64,000 nucleotides of DNA from Euptelea pleiosperma (Eukaryota; Streptophyta; Magnoliopsida; Ranunculales; Eupteleaceae): contig JASUTR010000156.1 in the NCBI GenBank assembly GCA_035048495.1, positions 1-64,000 on the forward strand. The letters are read 5' to 3'. Positions 12,907 through 24,584 of the stretch are shown in pieces. The notes under the pieces are model-generated. The model did no database searches. It worked only from the letters and a program-made list of their open reading frames with translations, and was not told the origin of the DNA. A program made the translations under genes and the position numbers. How positions within the stretch are numbered: the stretch's first letter is position 1; each line of letters begins with the position of its first letter.

Positions 12907-13260
12907 ATTCCAAAGCCTATAACTTGTGACATTTTCGTAACCGAACCTCGTAATTGGACTCAAACTCTTCCATTACTTTTGTTTCAACACATTTGAAGTG
13001 TTTGAACAAGATTCGGGACAGTCGAAACAAGTTAGCTCCATCCGTACGTCAACGTCTCAAATTGGACTCAGTTTGTGTGTTACATTCCAAAGCCTATAAC
13101 TTGTGACTTTGTCGCAACCGAACCTCGTAACTTTACTCAAACTCTTCCATTACTATTGTTTCAACACATGTGAAGTGTTTGAACAAGATTCGGGACAGTC
13201 GAAAGAAGTTAGCTCAATCCGTGCGTCAACGTCTCAAATTGGACTCAGTTTGTGTGTTAC

Positions 13261-13614
13261 ATTCCAAAGCCTATAACTTGTGACTTTGTCGCAACCGAAC
13301 CTCGTAACTTTAGACAAACTATTCCATTACTATTGTTTCAACACATTTGAAGTGTTGGAACAAGATTTGGGACAGTCAAAACAAGTTAGCTCCATCCGTG
13401 CGTCAACGTCTCAAATTCGACTCAGTTTGTGTGTTACATTCCAAAGCCTATAACTTGTGACTTTGTCGCAACCGAACCTCGTAACTTCACTCAAACTCTT
13501 CCATCACTATTGTTTCAACACATTTGAAGTGTTTGAACAAGATTTGGGACAGTCGAAACAAGTTAGCTCCATCCGTGCGTCAATGTCTCAAATTGGACTC
13601 AGTTTGTGTGTTAC
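13261..13614 (+). repeat. Partial W (P and Q-like)
   Basis: P has the rare aactttagac and Q has aacttcactc with ccatcac but switches to tttgaac, gatttggga and caatgtctc. No R follows; the next monomer is a gacattttcg type. The P variant is shared with positions ~703 and 27,771. Confidence 0.83.
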
Positions 13615-13968
13615 ATTCCAAAGCCTATAACTTGTGACATTTTCGTAACCGAACCTCGTAATTGGACTCAAACTCTTCCATTACTATTGTTTCAACATAT
13701 TTGAAGTGTTGGAATAAGATTTGGGACAGTCGAAACAAGTTAGCTCCATCCGTGCGTCAACGTCTCAAATTGGACTCAGTTTGTGTGTTACATTCCGAAG
13801 CCTATAACTTGGGACTTTGTCGTAACCGAACCTCGTAATTGGACTCAAACTCTTCCATTACTATTGTTTCAAAACATTTGAAGTGTCTGAACAAGATTTG
13901 CGACAGTCGAAACAAGTTAGCTCCATCCGTGCGTCAACGTCTCAAATTGGACTCAGTTTGTGTGTTAC

Positions 13969-14853
13969 ATTCCAAAGACTATAACTTGTGACATTTTCGT
14001 AACCGAACCTCGTAACTTTACACAAACTATTCCATTACTATTGTTTCAACACATTTGAAGTGTTGGAACAAGATTTGGGACAGTCAAAACAAGTTAGCTC
14101 CATCCGTGCGTCAACGTCTCAAATTCGACTCAGTTTGTGTGTTTCATTCCAAAGCCTATAACTTGTGACTTTGTCGCAACCGAACCTCGTAACTTCACTC
14201 AAACTCTTCCATCACTATTGTTTCAACACATTTGAACTGTTTGAACTAGATTCGGGACTGTCGAAACAAGTTAGCTCCATCCGTGCGTCAACGTCTCAAA
14301 TTGGACTCAGTTTGTGTGTTACATTCTGAAGCCTATAACTTGTGACTTTGTCGCAACCAAACCTCGTAACTTTACTCAAACTCTTCCATTACTATTGTTT
14401 CAACACATTTGAAGTGTCCGAACAAGAATCGGGACGGTCGAAACAAGTTAGCTCCATCCGTGCGTCAACGACTCAAATTGGACTCAGTTTGTGTGTTACA
14501 TTCCGAAGCCTATAACTTGTGACTTTGTCGCAACCGGACCTCGTAATTGGACTAAAACTCTTACATTACTATTGTTTCAACATATTTGAAGTGTTGGAAT
14601 AAGATTTGGGACAGTCGAAACAAGTTAGCTCCATCCGTGCGTCAACGTCTCAAATTGGACTCAGTTTGTGTGTTACATTCCGAAGCCTATAACTTGGGAC
14701 TTTGTCGTAACCGAACCTCGTAATTAGACTCAAACTCTTCCATTACTATTGTTTCAACACATTTGAAGTGTTTGAACAAGATTTGGGACAGTCGAAACAA
14801 GTTAGCTCCATCCGTGCGTCAACGTCTCAAATTGGACTCAGTTTGTGTGTTAC
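13969..14853 (+). repeat. W cassette 4
   Basis: P with aaagactataa and gtcaaaac, Q, R (attctgaag, cgactcaaattgg), S, T (aattagactc). The R monomer is full length, unlike its partner at 9,899. Confidence 0.9.
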
Positions 14854-15030
14854 ATTCCAAAGCCTATAACTTGTGACTTTGTCGCAACCGAACCTCGTAA
14901 CTTTACTCAAACTCTTCCATTACTATTGTTTCAACACATGTGAAGTGTTTGAACAAGATTCGAGACAGTCGAAACAAGTTAGCTCCATCCGTGCGTCAAC
15001 GTCTCAAATTGGACTCAGTTTGTGTGTTAC

Positions 15031-15915
15031 ATTCCAAAGCCTATAACTTGTGACTTTGTCGCAACCGAACCTCGTAACTTTACACAAACTATTCCATTAC
15101 TATTGTTTCAATACATTTGAAGTGTTGGAACAAGATTTGGGACAGTCAAAACAAGTTAGCTCCATCCGTGCGTCAACGACTCAAATTCGACTCAGTTTGT
15201 GTGTTTCATTCCAAAGCCTATAACTTGTGACTTTGTCGCAACCAAACCTCGTAACTTCACTCAAACTCTTCCATCACTATTGTTTCAATACATTTGAACT
15301 GTTTGAACTAGATTCGGGACTGTCGAAACAAGTTAGCTCCATCCGTGCGTCAACGTCTCAAATTGGACTCAGTTTGTGTGTTACATTCTGAAGCCTATAA
15401 CTTGTGACTTTGTCGCAACCAAACCTCGTAACTTTACTCAAACTCTTCCATTACTATTGTTTCAACACATTTGAAGTGTCCGAACAAGAATCGGGACGGT
15501 CGAAACAAGTTAGCTCCATCCGTGCGTCAACGACTCAAATTGGACTCAGTTTGTGTGTTACATTCCGAAGCCTATAACTTGTGACTTTGTCTCAACCGGA
15601 CCTCGTAATTGGACTAAAACTCTTACATTACTATTGTTTCAACATATTTGAAGTGTTGGAATAAGATTTGGGACAGTCGAAACAAGTTAGCTCCATCCGT
15701 GCGTCAACGTCTCAAATTGGACTCAGTTTGTGTGTTACATTCCGAAGCCTATAACTTGGGACTTTGTCGTAACCGAACCTCGTAATTAGACTCAAACTCT
15801 TCCATTACTATTGTTTCAACACATTTGAAGTGTTTGAACAAGATTTGGGACAGTCGAAACAAGTTAGCTCCATCCATGCGTCAACGTCTCAAATTGGACT
15901 CAGTTTGTGTGTTAC
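15031..15915 (+). repeat. W cassette 5
   Basis: P and Q both have caatacatttg. R is attctgaag with cgactc, S has the private gtctcaacc, and T has aattagactc and catccatgcg. The V cassette starts 1,062 bp after this start. Partner of 21,045-21,929. Confidence 0.9.
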
Positions 15916-16092
15916 ATTCCAAAGCCTATAACTTGTGACTTTGTCGCAACCGAACCTCGTAACTTTACTCAAACTCTTCCATTACTATTGTTTCAACACA
16001 TGTGAAGTGTTTGAACAAGATTCGGGACAGTCGAAACAAGTTAGCTCCATCTGTGCGTCAACGTCTCAAATTGGACTCAGTTTGTGTGTTAC

Positions 16093-16800
16093 ATTCCAAA
16101 GCCTATAACTTGTGACTTTGTCGCAACCGAACCTCGTAACTTTACTCAAACTCTTCCATTACTATTGTTTCAACACATTTGAAGTGTTTGAACAAGATTC
16201 GGGACTGTCGAAACAAGTTAGCTCCATCCGTGCGTCAACGTCTCGAATTGGAGTCAGTTTGTGAGTTACATTCCAAAGCCTATAAATTGTGACTTTGTCC
16301 CAACCAAACCTCGTAACTTTACTCAAACTCTTCCATTACTATTGTTTCAACACATTTGAAGTGTCCGAAGAAGATTCGGGACTGTCGAAACAAGTTAGCT
16401 CCATCCGTGCGTCAACGTTTAAAATTGGACTCAGTTTGTGTGTTACATTCCGAAGCCTATAACTTGTGACTTTGTCGCAACCGGACCTCGTAATTGGACT
16501 AAAACTCTTACATTACTATTGTTTCAACATATTTGAAGTGTTGGAATAAGATTTGGGACAGTCGAAACAAGTTAGCTCCATCCGTACGTCAACGTCTCAA
16601 ATTGGACTCAGTTTGTGAGTTACATTCCGAAGCCTATAACTTGGGACTTTGTCGTAACCGAACCTCGTAATTGGACTCAAACTCTTCCATTACTATTGTT
16701 TCAAAACATTTGAAGTGTTTGAACAAGATTTGCGACAGTCGAAACAAGTTAGCTCCATCCGTGCGTCAACGTCTCAAATTGGACTCAGTTTGTGTGTTAC
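16093..16800 (+). repeat. V cassette 5
   Basis: V1 has ggagtcag in place of ggactcag. V2 has gtcccaacc. The S monomer has gtacgtc and a gtgagttac end not usual for S. T has aaacatttg and gatttgcga. Together with the W cassette at 15,031 it forms an 11-monomer unit of 1,946 bp. Confidence 0.9.
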
Positions 16801-16976
16801 ATTCCAAAGCCTATAACTTGTGACATTTTCGTAACCGAACCTCGTAATTGGACTCAAACTCTTCCATTACTATTGTTTCAACACATTTGAAGTGTTTGAA
16901 CAAGATTCGGGCAGTCGAAACAAGTTAGCTCCATCCGTGCGTCAACGTCTCAAATTGGACTCAGTTTGTGTGTTAC

Positions 16977-17861
16977 ATTCCAAAGCCTATAACTTGTGAC
17001 TTTGTCGTAACCGAACCTCGTAACTTTACACAAACTATTCCATTACTATTGTTTCAACACATTTGAAGTGTTGGAACAAGATTTGGGACAGTCAAAACAA
17101 GTTAGCTCCATCCGTGCGTCAACGTCTCAAATTCGACTCAGTTTGTGTGTTTCATTCCAAAGCCTATAACTTGTGACTTTGTCGCAACCGAACCTCGTAA
17201 CTTCACTCAAACTCTTCCATCACTATTGTTTCAACACATTTGAACTGTTTGAACTAGATTCGGGACTGTCGAAACAAGTTAGCTCCATCCGTGCGTCAAC
17301 GTCTCAAATTGGACTCAGTTTGTGTGTTACATTCGGAAGCCTATAACTTGTGACTTTGTCGCAACCAAACCTCGTAACTTTACTCAAACTCTTCCATTAC
17401 TATTGTTTCAACACATTTGAAGTGTCCGAACAAGAATCGGGACGGTCGAAACAAGTTAGCTCCATCCGTGCGTCAACGTCTCAAATTGGACTCAGTTTGT
17501 GTGTTACATTCCGAAGCCTATAACTTGTGACTTTGTCGCAACCGGACCTCGTAATTGGACTAAAACTCTTACATTACTATTGTTTCAACATATTTGAAGT
17601 GTTGGAATAAGATTTGGGACAGTCGAAACAAGTTAGCTCCATCCGTGCGTCAACGTCTCAAATTGGACTCAGTTTGTGTGTTACATTCCGAAGCCTATAA
17701 CTTGGGACTTTGTCGTAACCGAACCTCGTAATTGGACTCAAACTCTTCCATTACTATTGTTTCAACACATTTGAAGTGTTTGAACAAGATTTGGGACAGT
17801 CGAAACAAGTTAGCTCCATCCGTGCGTCAACGTCTCAAATTGGACTCAGTTTGTGTGTTAC
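16977..17861 (+). repeat. W cassette 6
   Basis: P with cgtaacc, Q with ccgaacc, R attcggaag, S, T aattggactc. The monomer just before it carries a one-base deletion (gattcgggcag, near 16,911) that is repeated one 1,769-bp unit downstream. Confidence 0.9.
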
Positions 17862-18215
17862 ATTCCAAAGCCTATAACTTGTGACATTTTCGTAACCGAA
17901 CCTCGTAATTGGACTCAAACTCTTCCATTACTATTGTTTCAACATCTTTGAAGTGTTTGAATAAGATTTGGGACAGTCGAAACAAGTTAGCTCCATCCGT
18001 GCGTCAACGTCTCAAATTGGACTCAGTTTGTGTGTTACATTCCGAAGCCTATAACTTGGGACTTTGTCGTAACCGAACCTCGTAATTGGACTCAAACTCT
18101 TCCATTACTATTGTTTCAAAACATTTGAAGTGTCTGAACAAGATTTGCGACAGTCGAAACAAGTTAGCTCCATCCGTGCGTCAACGTCTCAAATTGGACT
18201 CAGTTTGTGTGTTAC

Positions 18216-18745
18216 ATTCCAAAGCCTATAACTTGTGACATTTTCGTAACCGAACCTCGTAACTTTACACAAACTATTCCATTACTATTGTTTCAACACA
18301 TTTGAAGTGTTGGAACAAGATTTGGGACAGTCAAAACAAGTTAGCTCCATCCGTGCGTCAACGTCTCAAATTCGACTCAGTTTGTGTGTTTCATTCCAAA
18401 GCCTATAACTTGTGACTTTGTCGCAACCAAACCTCGTAACTTCACTCAAACTCTTCCATCACTATTGTTTCAACACATTTGAACTGTTTGAACTAGATTC
18501 GGGACTGTCGAAACAAGTTAGCTCCATCCGTGCGTCAACGTCTCAAATTGGACTCAGTTTGTGTGTTACATTCTGAAGCCTATAACTTGTGACTTTGTCG
18601 CAACCAAACCTCGTAACTTTACTCAAACTCTTCCATTACTATTGTTTCAACACATTTGAATTGTCCGAACAAGATTCGGGCAGTCGAAACAAGTTAGCTC
18701 CATCCGTGCGTCAACGTCTCAAATTGGACTCAGTTTGTGTGTTAC
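18216..18745 (+). repeat. Partial W (P, Q and hybrid R)
   Basis: P, Q and a 176-bp third monomer at 18,570 that begins as R (attctgaag, ccaaacc, gaattgtccgaac) and ends like the 16,801 monomer, with the same one-base loss (gattcgggcag near 18,680). It is the junction monomer of the 1,769-bp tandem duplication. Confidence 0.9.
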
Positions 18746-19630
18746 ATTCCAAAGCCTATAACTTGTGACTTTGTCGTAACCGAACCTCGTAACTTTACAC
18801 AAACTATTCCATTACTATTGTTTCAACACATTTGAAGTGTTGGAACAAGATTTGGGACAGTCAAAACAAGTTAGCTCCATCCGTGCGTCAACGTCTCAAA
18901 TTCGACTCAGTTTGTGTGTTTCATTCCAAAGCCTATAACTTGTGACTTTGTCGCAACCAAACCTCGTAACTTCACTCAAACTCTTCCATCACTATTGTTT
19001 CAACACATTTGAACTGTTTGAACTAGATTCGGGACTGTCGAAACAAGTTAGCTCCATCCGTGCGTCAACGTCTCAAATTGGACTCAGTTTGTGTGTTACA
19101 TTCGGAAGCCTATAACTTGTGACTTTGTCGCAACCAAACCTCGTAACTTTACTCAAACTCTTCCATTACTATTGTTTCAACACATTTGAAGTGTCCGAAC
19201 AAGAATCGGGACGGTCGAAACAAGTTAGCTCCATCCGTGCGTCAACGTCTCAAATTGGACTCAGTTTGTGTGTTACATTCCGAAGCCTATAACTTGTGAC
19301 TTTGTCGCAACCGGACCTCGTAATTGGACTAAAACTCTTACATTACTATTGTTTCAACATATTTGAAGTGTTGGAATAAGATTTGGGACAGTCGAAACAA
19401 GTTAGCTCCATCCGTGCGTCAACGTCTCAAATTGGACTCAGTTTGTGTGTTACATTCCGAAGCCTATAACTTGGGACTTTGTCGTAACCGAACCTCGTAA
19501 TTGGACTCAAACTCTTCCATTACTATTGTTTCAACACATTTGAAGTGTTTGAACAAGATTTGGGACAGTCGAAACAAGTTAGCTCCATCCGTGCGTCAAC
19601 GTCTCAAATTGGACTCAGTTTGTGTGTTAC
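18746..19630 (+). repeat. W cassette 7
   Basis: A second copy of 16,977-17,861 at a 1,769-bp offset. Q has ccaaacc where the first copy has ccgaacc. It is the central part of the ten-monomer tandem duplication. Confidence 0.9.
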
Positions 19631-19984
19631 ATTCCAAAGCCTATAACTTGTGACATTTTCGTAACCGAACCTCGTAATTGGACTCAAACTCTTCCATTAC
19701 TATTGTTTCAACATCTTTGAAGTGTTGGAATAAGATTTGGGACAGTCGAAACAAGTTAGCTCCATCCGTGCGTCAACGTCTCAAATTGGACTCAGTTTGT
19801 GTGTTACATTCCGAAGCCTATAACTTGGGACTTTGTCGTAACCGAACCTCGTAATTGGACTCAAACTCTTCCATTACTATTGTTTCAAAACATTTGAAGT
19901 GTCTGAACAAGATTTGCGACAGTCGAAACAAGTTAGCTCCATCCGTGCGTCAACGTCTCAAATTGGACTCAGTTTGTGTGTTAC

Positions 19985-20690
19985 ATTCCAAAGCCTATAA
20001 CTTGTGACATTTTCGTAACCGAACCTCGTAACTTTACACAAACTATTCCATTACTATTGTTTCAACACATTTGAAGTGTTGGAACAAGATTTGGGACAGT
20101 CAAAACAAGTTAGCTCCATCCGTGCGTCAACGTCTCAAATTCGACTCAGTTTGTGTGTTTCATTCCAAAGCCTATAACTTGTGACTTTGTCGCAACCGAA
20201 CCTCGTAACTTCACTCAAACTCTTCCATCACTATTGTTTCAACACATTTGAAGTGTTTGAACAAGATTCGGGACTGTCGAAACAAGTTAGCTCCATCCGT
20301 GCGTCAACGTCTCAAATTGGACTCAGTTTGTGTGTTACATTCCGAAGCCTATAACTTGTGACTTTGTCGCAACCGAACCTCGTAACTTTACTCAAACTCT
20401 TCCATTACTATTGTTTCAACACATTTGAAGTGTCGAACAAGATTCGGGACAGTCGAAACAAGTTAGCTCCATCCGTGCGTCAACGTCTCAAATTGGACTC
20501 AGTTTGTGTGTTACATTCCGAAGCCTATAACTTGTGACTTTGTCGCAACCGACCTCGTAATTGGACTAAAACTCTTCCATTACTATTGTTTCAACACATT
20601 TGAAGTGTTGGAACAAGATTTGGGATAGTCGAAACAAGTTAGCTCCATCCGTGCGTCAACGTCTCAAATTGGACTCAGTTTGTGTGTTAC
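19985..20690 (+). repeat. Partial W and three atypical monomers
   Basis: P (19,985), a Q-like monomer that reverts to catttgaagtg and tttgaac, then two 176-bp monomers at 20,339 (gtgtcgaac) and 20,515 (caaccgacc, actaaaactcttcc, gggatag). The last two look like S or R relatives with single-base losses. Confidence 0.8.
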
Positions 20691-21044
20691 ATTCCGAAGC
20701 CTATAACTTGGGACTTTGTCGTAACCGAACCTCGTAATTAGACTCAAACTCTTCCATTACTATTGTTTCAACACATTTGAAGTGTTTGAACAAGATTTGG
20801 GACAGTCGAAACAAGTTAGCTCCATCCGTGCGTCAACGTCTCAAATTGGACTCAGTTTGTGTGTTACATTCCAAAGCCTATAACTTGTGACTTTGTCGCA
20901 ACCGAACCTCGTAACTTTACTCAAACTCTTCCATTACTATTGTTTCAACACATGTGAAGTGTTTGAACAAGATTCGGGACAGTCGAAACAAGTTAGCTCC
21001 ATCCGTGCGTCAACGTCTCAAATTGGACTCAGTTTGTGTGTTAC

Positions 21045-21929
21045 ATTCCAAAGCCTATAACTTGTGACTTTGTCGCAACCGAACCTCGTAACTTTACACA
21101 AACTATTCCATTACTATTGTTTCAATACATTTGAAGTGTTGGAACAAGATTTGGGACAGTCAAAACAAGTTAGCTCCATCCGTGCGTCAACGTCTCAAAT
21201 TCGACTCAGTTTGTGTGTTTCATTCCAAAGCCTATAACTTGTGACTTTGTCGCAACCAAACCTCGTAACTTCACTCAAACTCTTCCATCACTATTGTTTC
21301 AATACATTTGAACTGTTTGAACTAGATTCGGGACTGTCGAAACAAGTTAGCTCCATCCGTGCGTCAACGTCTCAAATTGGACTCAGTTTGTGTGTTACAT
21401 TCTGAAGCCTATAACTTGTGACTTTGTCGCAACCAAACCTCGTAACTTTACTCAAACTCTTCCATTACTATTGTTTCAACACATTTGAAGTGTCCGAACA
21501 AGATTCGGGACGGTCGAAACAAGTTAGCTCCATCCGTGCGTCAACGACTCAAATTGGACTCAGTTTGTGTGTTACATTCCGAAGCCTATAACTTGTGACT
21601 TTGTCGCAACCGGACCTCGTAATTGGACTAAAACTCTTACATTACTATTGTTTCAACATATTTGAAGTGTTGGAATAAGATTTGGGACAGTCGAAACAAG
21701 TTAGCTCCATCCGTGCGTCAACGTCTCAAATTGGACTCAGTTTGTGTGTTACATTCCGAAGCCTATAACTTGGGACTTTGTCGTAACCGAACCTCGTAAT
21801 TAGACTCAAACTCTTCCATTACTATTGTTTCAACACATTTGAAGTGTTTGAACAAGATTTGGGACAGTCGAAACAAGTTAGCTCCATCCATGCGTCAACG
21901 TCTCAAATTGGACTCAGTTTGTGTGTTAC
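21045..21929 (+). repeat. W cassette 8
   Basis: P and Q with caatacatttg, R attctgaag with cgactc, S, T with aattagactc and catccatgcg. It pairs with 15,031 at 6,014 bp. P here has cgtctcaaattcg where the partner has cgactcaaattcg. Confidence 0.9.
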
Positions 21930-22106
21930 ATTCCAAAGCCTATAACTTGTGACTTTGTCGCAACCGAACCTCGTAACTTTACTCAAACTCTTCCATTACT
22001 ATTGTTTCAACACATGTGAAGTGTTTGAACAAGATTCGGGACAGTCGAAACAAGTTAGCTCCATCTGTGCGTCAACGTCTCAAATTGGACTCAGTTTGTG
22101 TGTTAC

Positions 22107-22814
22107 ATTCCAAAGCCTATAACTTGTGACTTTGTCGCAACCGAACCTCGTAACTTTACTCAAACTCTTCCATTACTATTGTTTCAACACATTTGAAGTG
22201 TTTGAACAAGATTCGGGACTGTCGAAACAAGTTAGCTCCATCCGTGCGTCAACGTCTCGAATTGGACTCAGTTTGTGAGTTACATTCCAAAGCCTATAAA
22301 TTGTGACTTTGTCCCAACCAAACCTCGTAACTTTACTCAAACTCTTCCATTACTATTGTTTCAACACATTTGAAGTGTCCGAAGAAGATTCGGGACTGTC
22401 GAAACAAGTTAGCTCCATCCGTGCGTCAACGTTTAAAATTGGACTCAGTTTGTGTGTTACATTCCGAAGCCTATAACTTGTGACTTTGTCGCAACCGGAC
22501 CTCGTAATTGGACTAAAACTCTTACATTACTATTGTTTCAACATATTTGAAGTGTTGGAATAAGATTTGGGACAGTCGAAACAAGTTAGCTCCATCCGTG
22601 CGTCAACGTCTCAAATTGGACTCAGTTTGTGTGTTACATTCCGAAGCCTATAACTTGGGACTTTGTCGTAACCGAACCTCGTAATTGGACTCAAACTCTT
22701 CCATTACTATTGTTTCAAAACATTTGAAGTGTTTGAACAAGATTTGCGACAGTCGAAACAAGTTAGCTCCATCCGTGCGTCAACGTCTCAAATTGGACTC
22801 AGTTTGTGTGTTAC
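22107..22814 (+). repeat. V cassette 6
   Basis: V1-V2 (gtcccaacc)-S-T (aaacatttg, gatttgcga). It pairs with 16,093-16,800 at an offset of 6,014 bp and with 23,700-24,407 at 1,593 bp. Confidence 0.9.
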
Positions 22815-22991
22815 ATTCCAAAGCCTATAACTTGTGACATTTTCGTAACCGAACCTCGTAATTGGACTCAAACTCTTCCATTACTATTGTTTCAACACAT
22901 TTGAAGTGTTTGAACAAGATTCGGGACAGTCGAAACAAGTTAGCTCCATCCGTGCGTCAACGTCTCAAATTGGACTCAGTTTGTGTGTTAC

Positions 22992-23522
22992 ATTCCAAAG
23001 CCTATAACTTGTGACTTTGTCGTAACCGAACCTCGTAACTTTACACAAACTATTCCATTACTATTGTTTCAACACATTTGAAGTGTTGGAACAAGATTTG
23101 GGACAGTCAAAACAAGTTAGCTCCATCCGTGCGTCAACGTCTCAAATTCGACTCAGTTTGTGTGTTTCATTCCAAAGCCTATAACTTGTGACTTTGTCGC
23201 AACCAAACCTCGTAACTTCACTCAAACTCTTCCATCACTATTGTTTCAACACATTTGAACTGTTTGAACTAGATTCGGGACTGTCGAAACAAGTTAGCTC
23301 CATCCGTGCGTCAACGTCTCAAATTGGACTCAGTTTGTGTGTTACATTCGGAAGCCTATAACTTGTGACTTTGTCGCAACCAAACCTCGTAACTTTACTC
23401 AAACTCTTCCATTACTATTGTTTCAACACATTTGAAGTGTCCGAACAAGAATCGGGACGGTCGAAACAAGTTAGCTCCATCCGTGCGTCAACGTCTCAAA
23501 TTGGACTCAGTTTGTGTGTTAC
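22992..23522 (+). repeat. Partial W (P-Q-R) ending at a duplication junction
   Basis: P, Q and R are intact and match 16,977-17,507. The expected S at 23,523 is replaced by an acatgtgaag monomer with catctgtgcg, which matches 21,930. The junction between 23,522 and 23,523 starts the second copy of the nine-monomer duplication. Confidence 0.9.
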
Positions 23523-23699
23523 ATTCCAAAGCCTATAACTTGTGACTTTGTCGCAACCGAACCTCGTAACTTTACTCAAACTCTTCCATTACTATTGTTT
23601 CAACACATGTGAAGTGTTTGAACAAGATTCGGGACAGTCGAAACAAGTTAGCTCCATCTGTGCGTCAACGTCTCAAATTTGACTCAGTTTGTGTGTTAC

Positions 23700-24407
23700 A
23701 TTCCAAAGCCTATAACTTGTGACTTTGTCGCAACCGAACCTCGTAACTTTACTCAAACTCTTCCATTACTATTGTTTCAACACATTTGAAGTGTTTGAAC
23801 AAGATTCGGGACTGTCGAAACAAGTTAGCTCCATCCGTGCGTCAACGTCTCGAATTGGACTCAGTTTGTGAGTTACATTCCAAAGCCTATAAATTGTGAC
23901 TTTGTCCCAACCAAACCTCGTAACTTTACTCAAACTCTTCCATTACTATTGTTTCAACATATTTGAAGTGTCCGAAGAAGATTCGGGACTGTCGAAACAA
24001 GTTAGCTCCATCCGTGCGTCAACGTTTAAAATTGGACTCAGTTTGTGTGTTACATTCCGAAGCCTATAACTTGTGACTTTGTCGCAACCGGACCTCGTAA
24101 TTGGACTAAAACTCTTACATTACTATTGTTTCAACATATTTGAAGTGTTGGAATAAGATTTGGGACAGTCGAAACAAGTTAGCTCCATCCGTGCGTCAAC
24201 GTCTCAAATTGGACTCAGTTTGTGTGTTACATTCCGAAGCCTATAACTTGGGACTTTGTCGTAACCGAACCTCGTAATTGGACTCAAACTCTTCCATTAC
24301 TATTGTTTCAAAACATTTGAAGTGTTTGAACAAGATTTGCGACAGTCGAAACAAGTTAGCTCCATCCGTGCGTCAACGTCTCAAATTGGACTCAGTTTGT
24401 GTGTTAC
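23700..24407 (+). repeat. V cassette 7
   Basis: Second member of the nine-monomer tandem duplication. V2 has catatttg before tgtccgaag where the copy at 22,284 has cacatttg. The W cassette follows at 24,585, exactly 885 bp from the start. Confidence 0.9.
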
Positions 24408-24584
24408 ATTCCAAAGCCTATAACTTGTGACATTTTCGTAACCGAACCTCGTAATTGGACTCAAACTCTTCCATTACTATTGTTTCAACACATTTGAAGT
24501 GTTTGAACAAGATTCGGGACAGTCGAAACAAGTTAGCTCCATCCGTGCGTCAACGTCTCAAATTGGACTCAGTTTGTGTGTTAC

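Larger units (their letters stand above)
14677..17507 (+). repeat. Sixteen-monomer segment, partner of 20,691-23,522
   Basis: T, acatgtgaag, the W cassette (15,031), the V cassette (16,093), two linkers and P-Q-R recur in the same order at offset 6,014-6,015 bp, with shared catccatgcg and catctgtgcg. Copies differ by single changes such as gtctcaacc and ggagtcag. Confidence 0.88.
16977..20338 (+). repeat. Ten-monomer tandem duplication, 1,769-bp period
   Basis: Monomers 16,977-18,392 recur at 18,746-20,161 in the same order. The flanking monomers at 16,801 and 18,570 share the one-base loss giving gattcgggcag, which fixes the exchange point to the 3' half of the 18,570 monomer. Minor differences (tttgaataag or ttggaataag; ccgaacc or ccaaacc) arose afterwards or by conversion. 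Confidence 0.9.
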
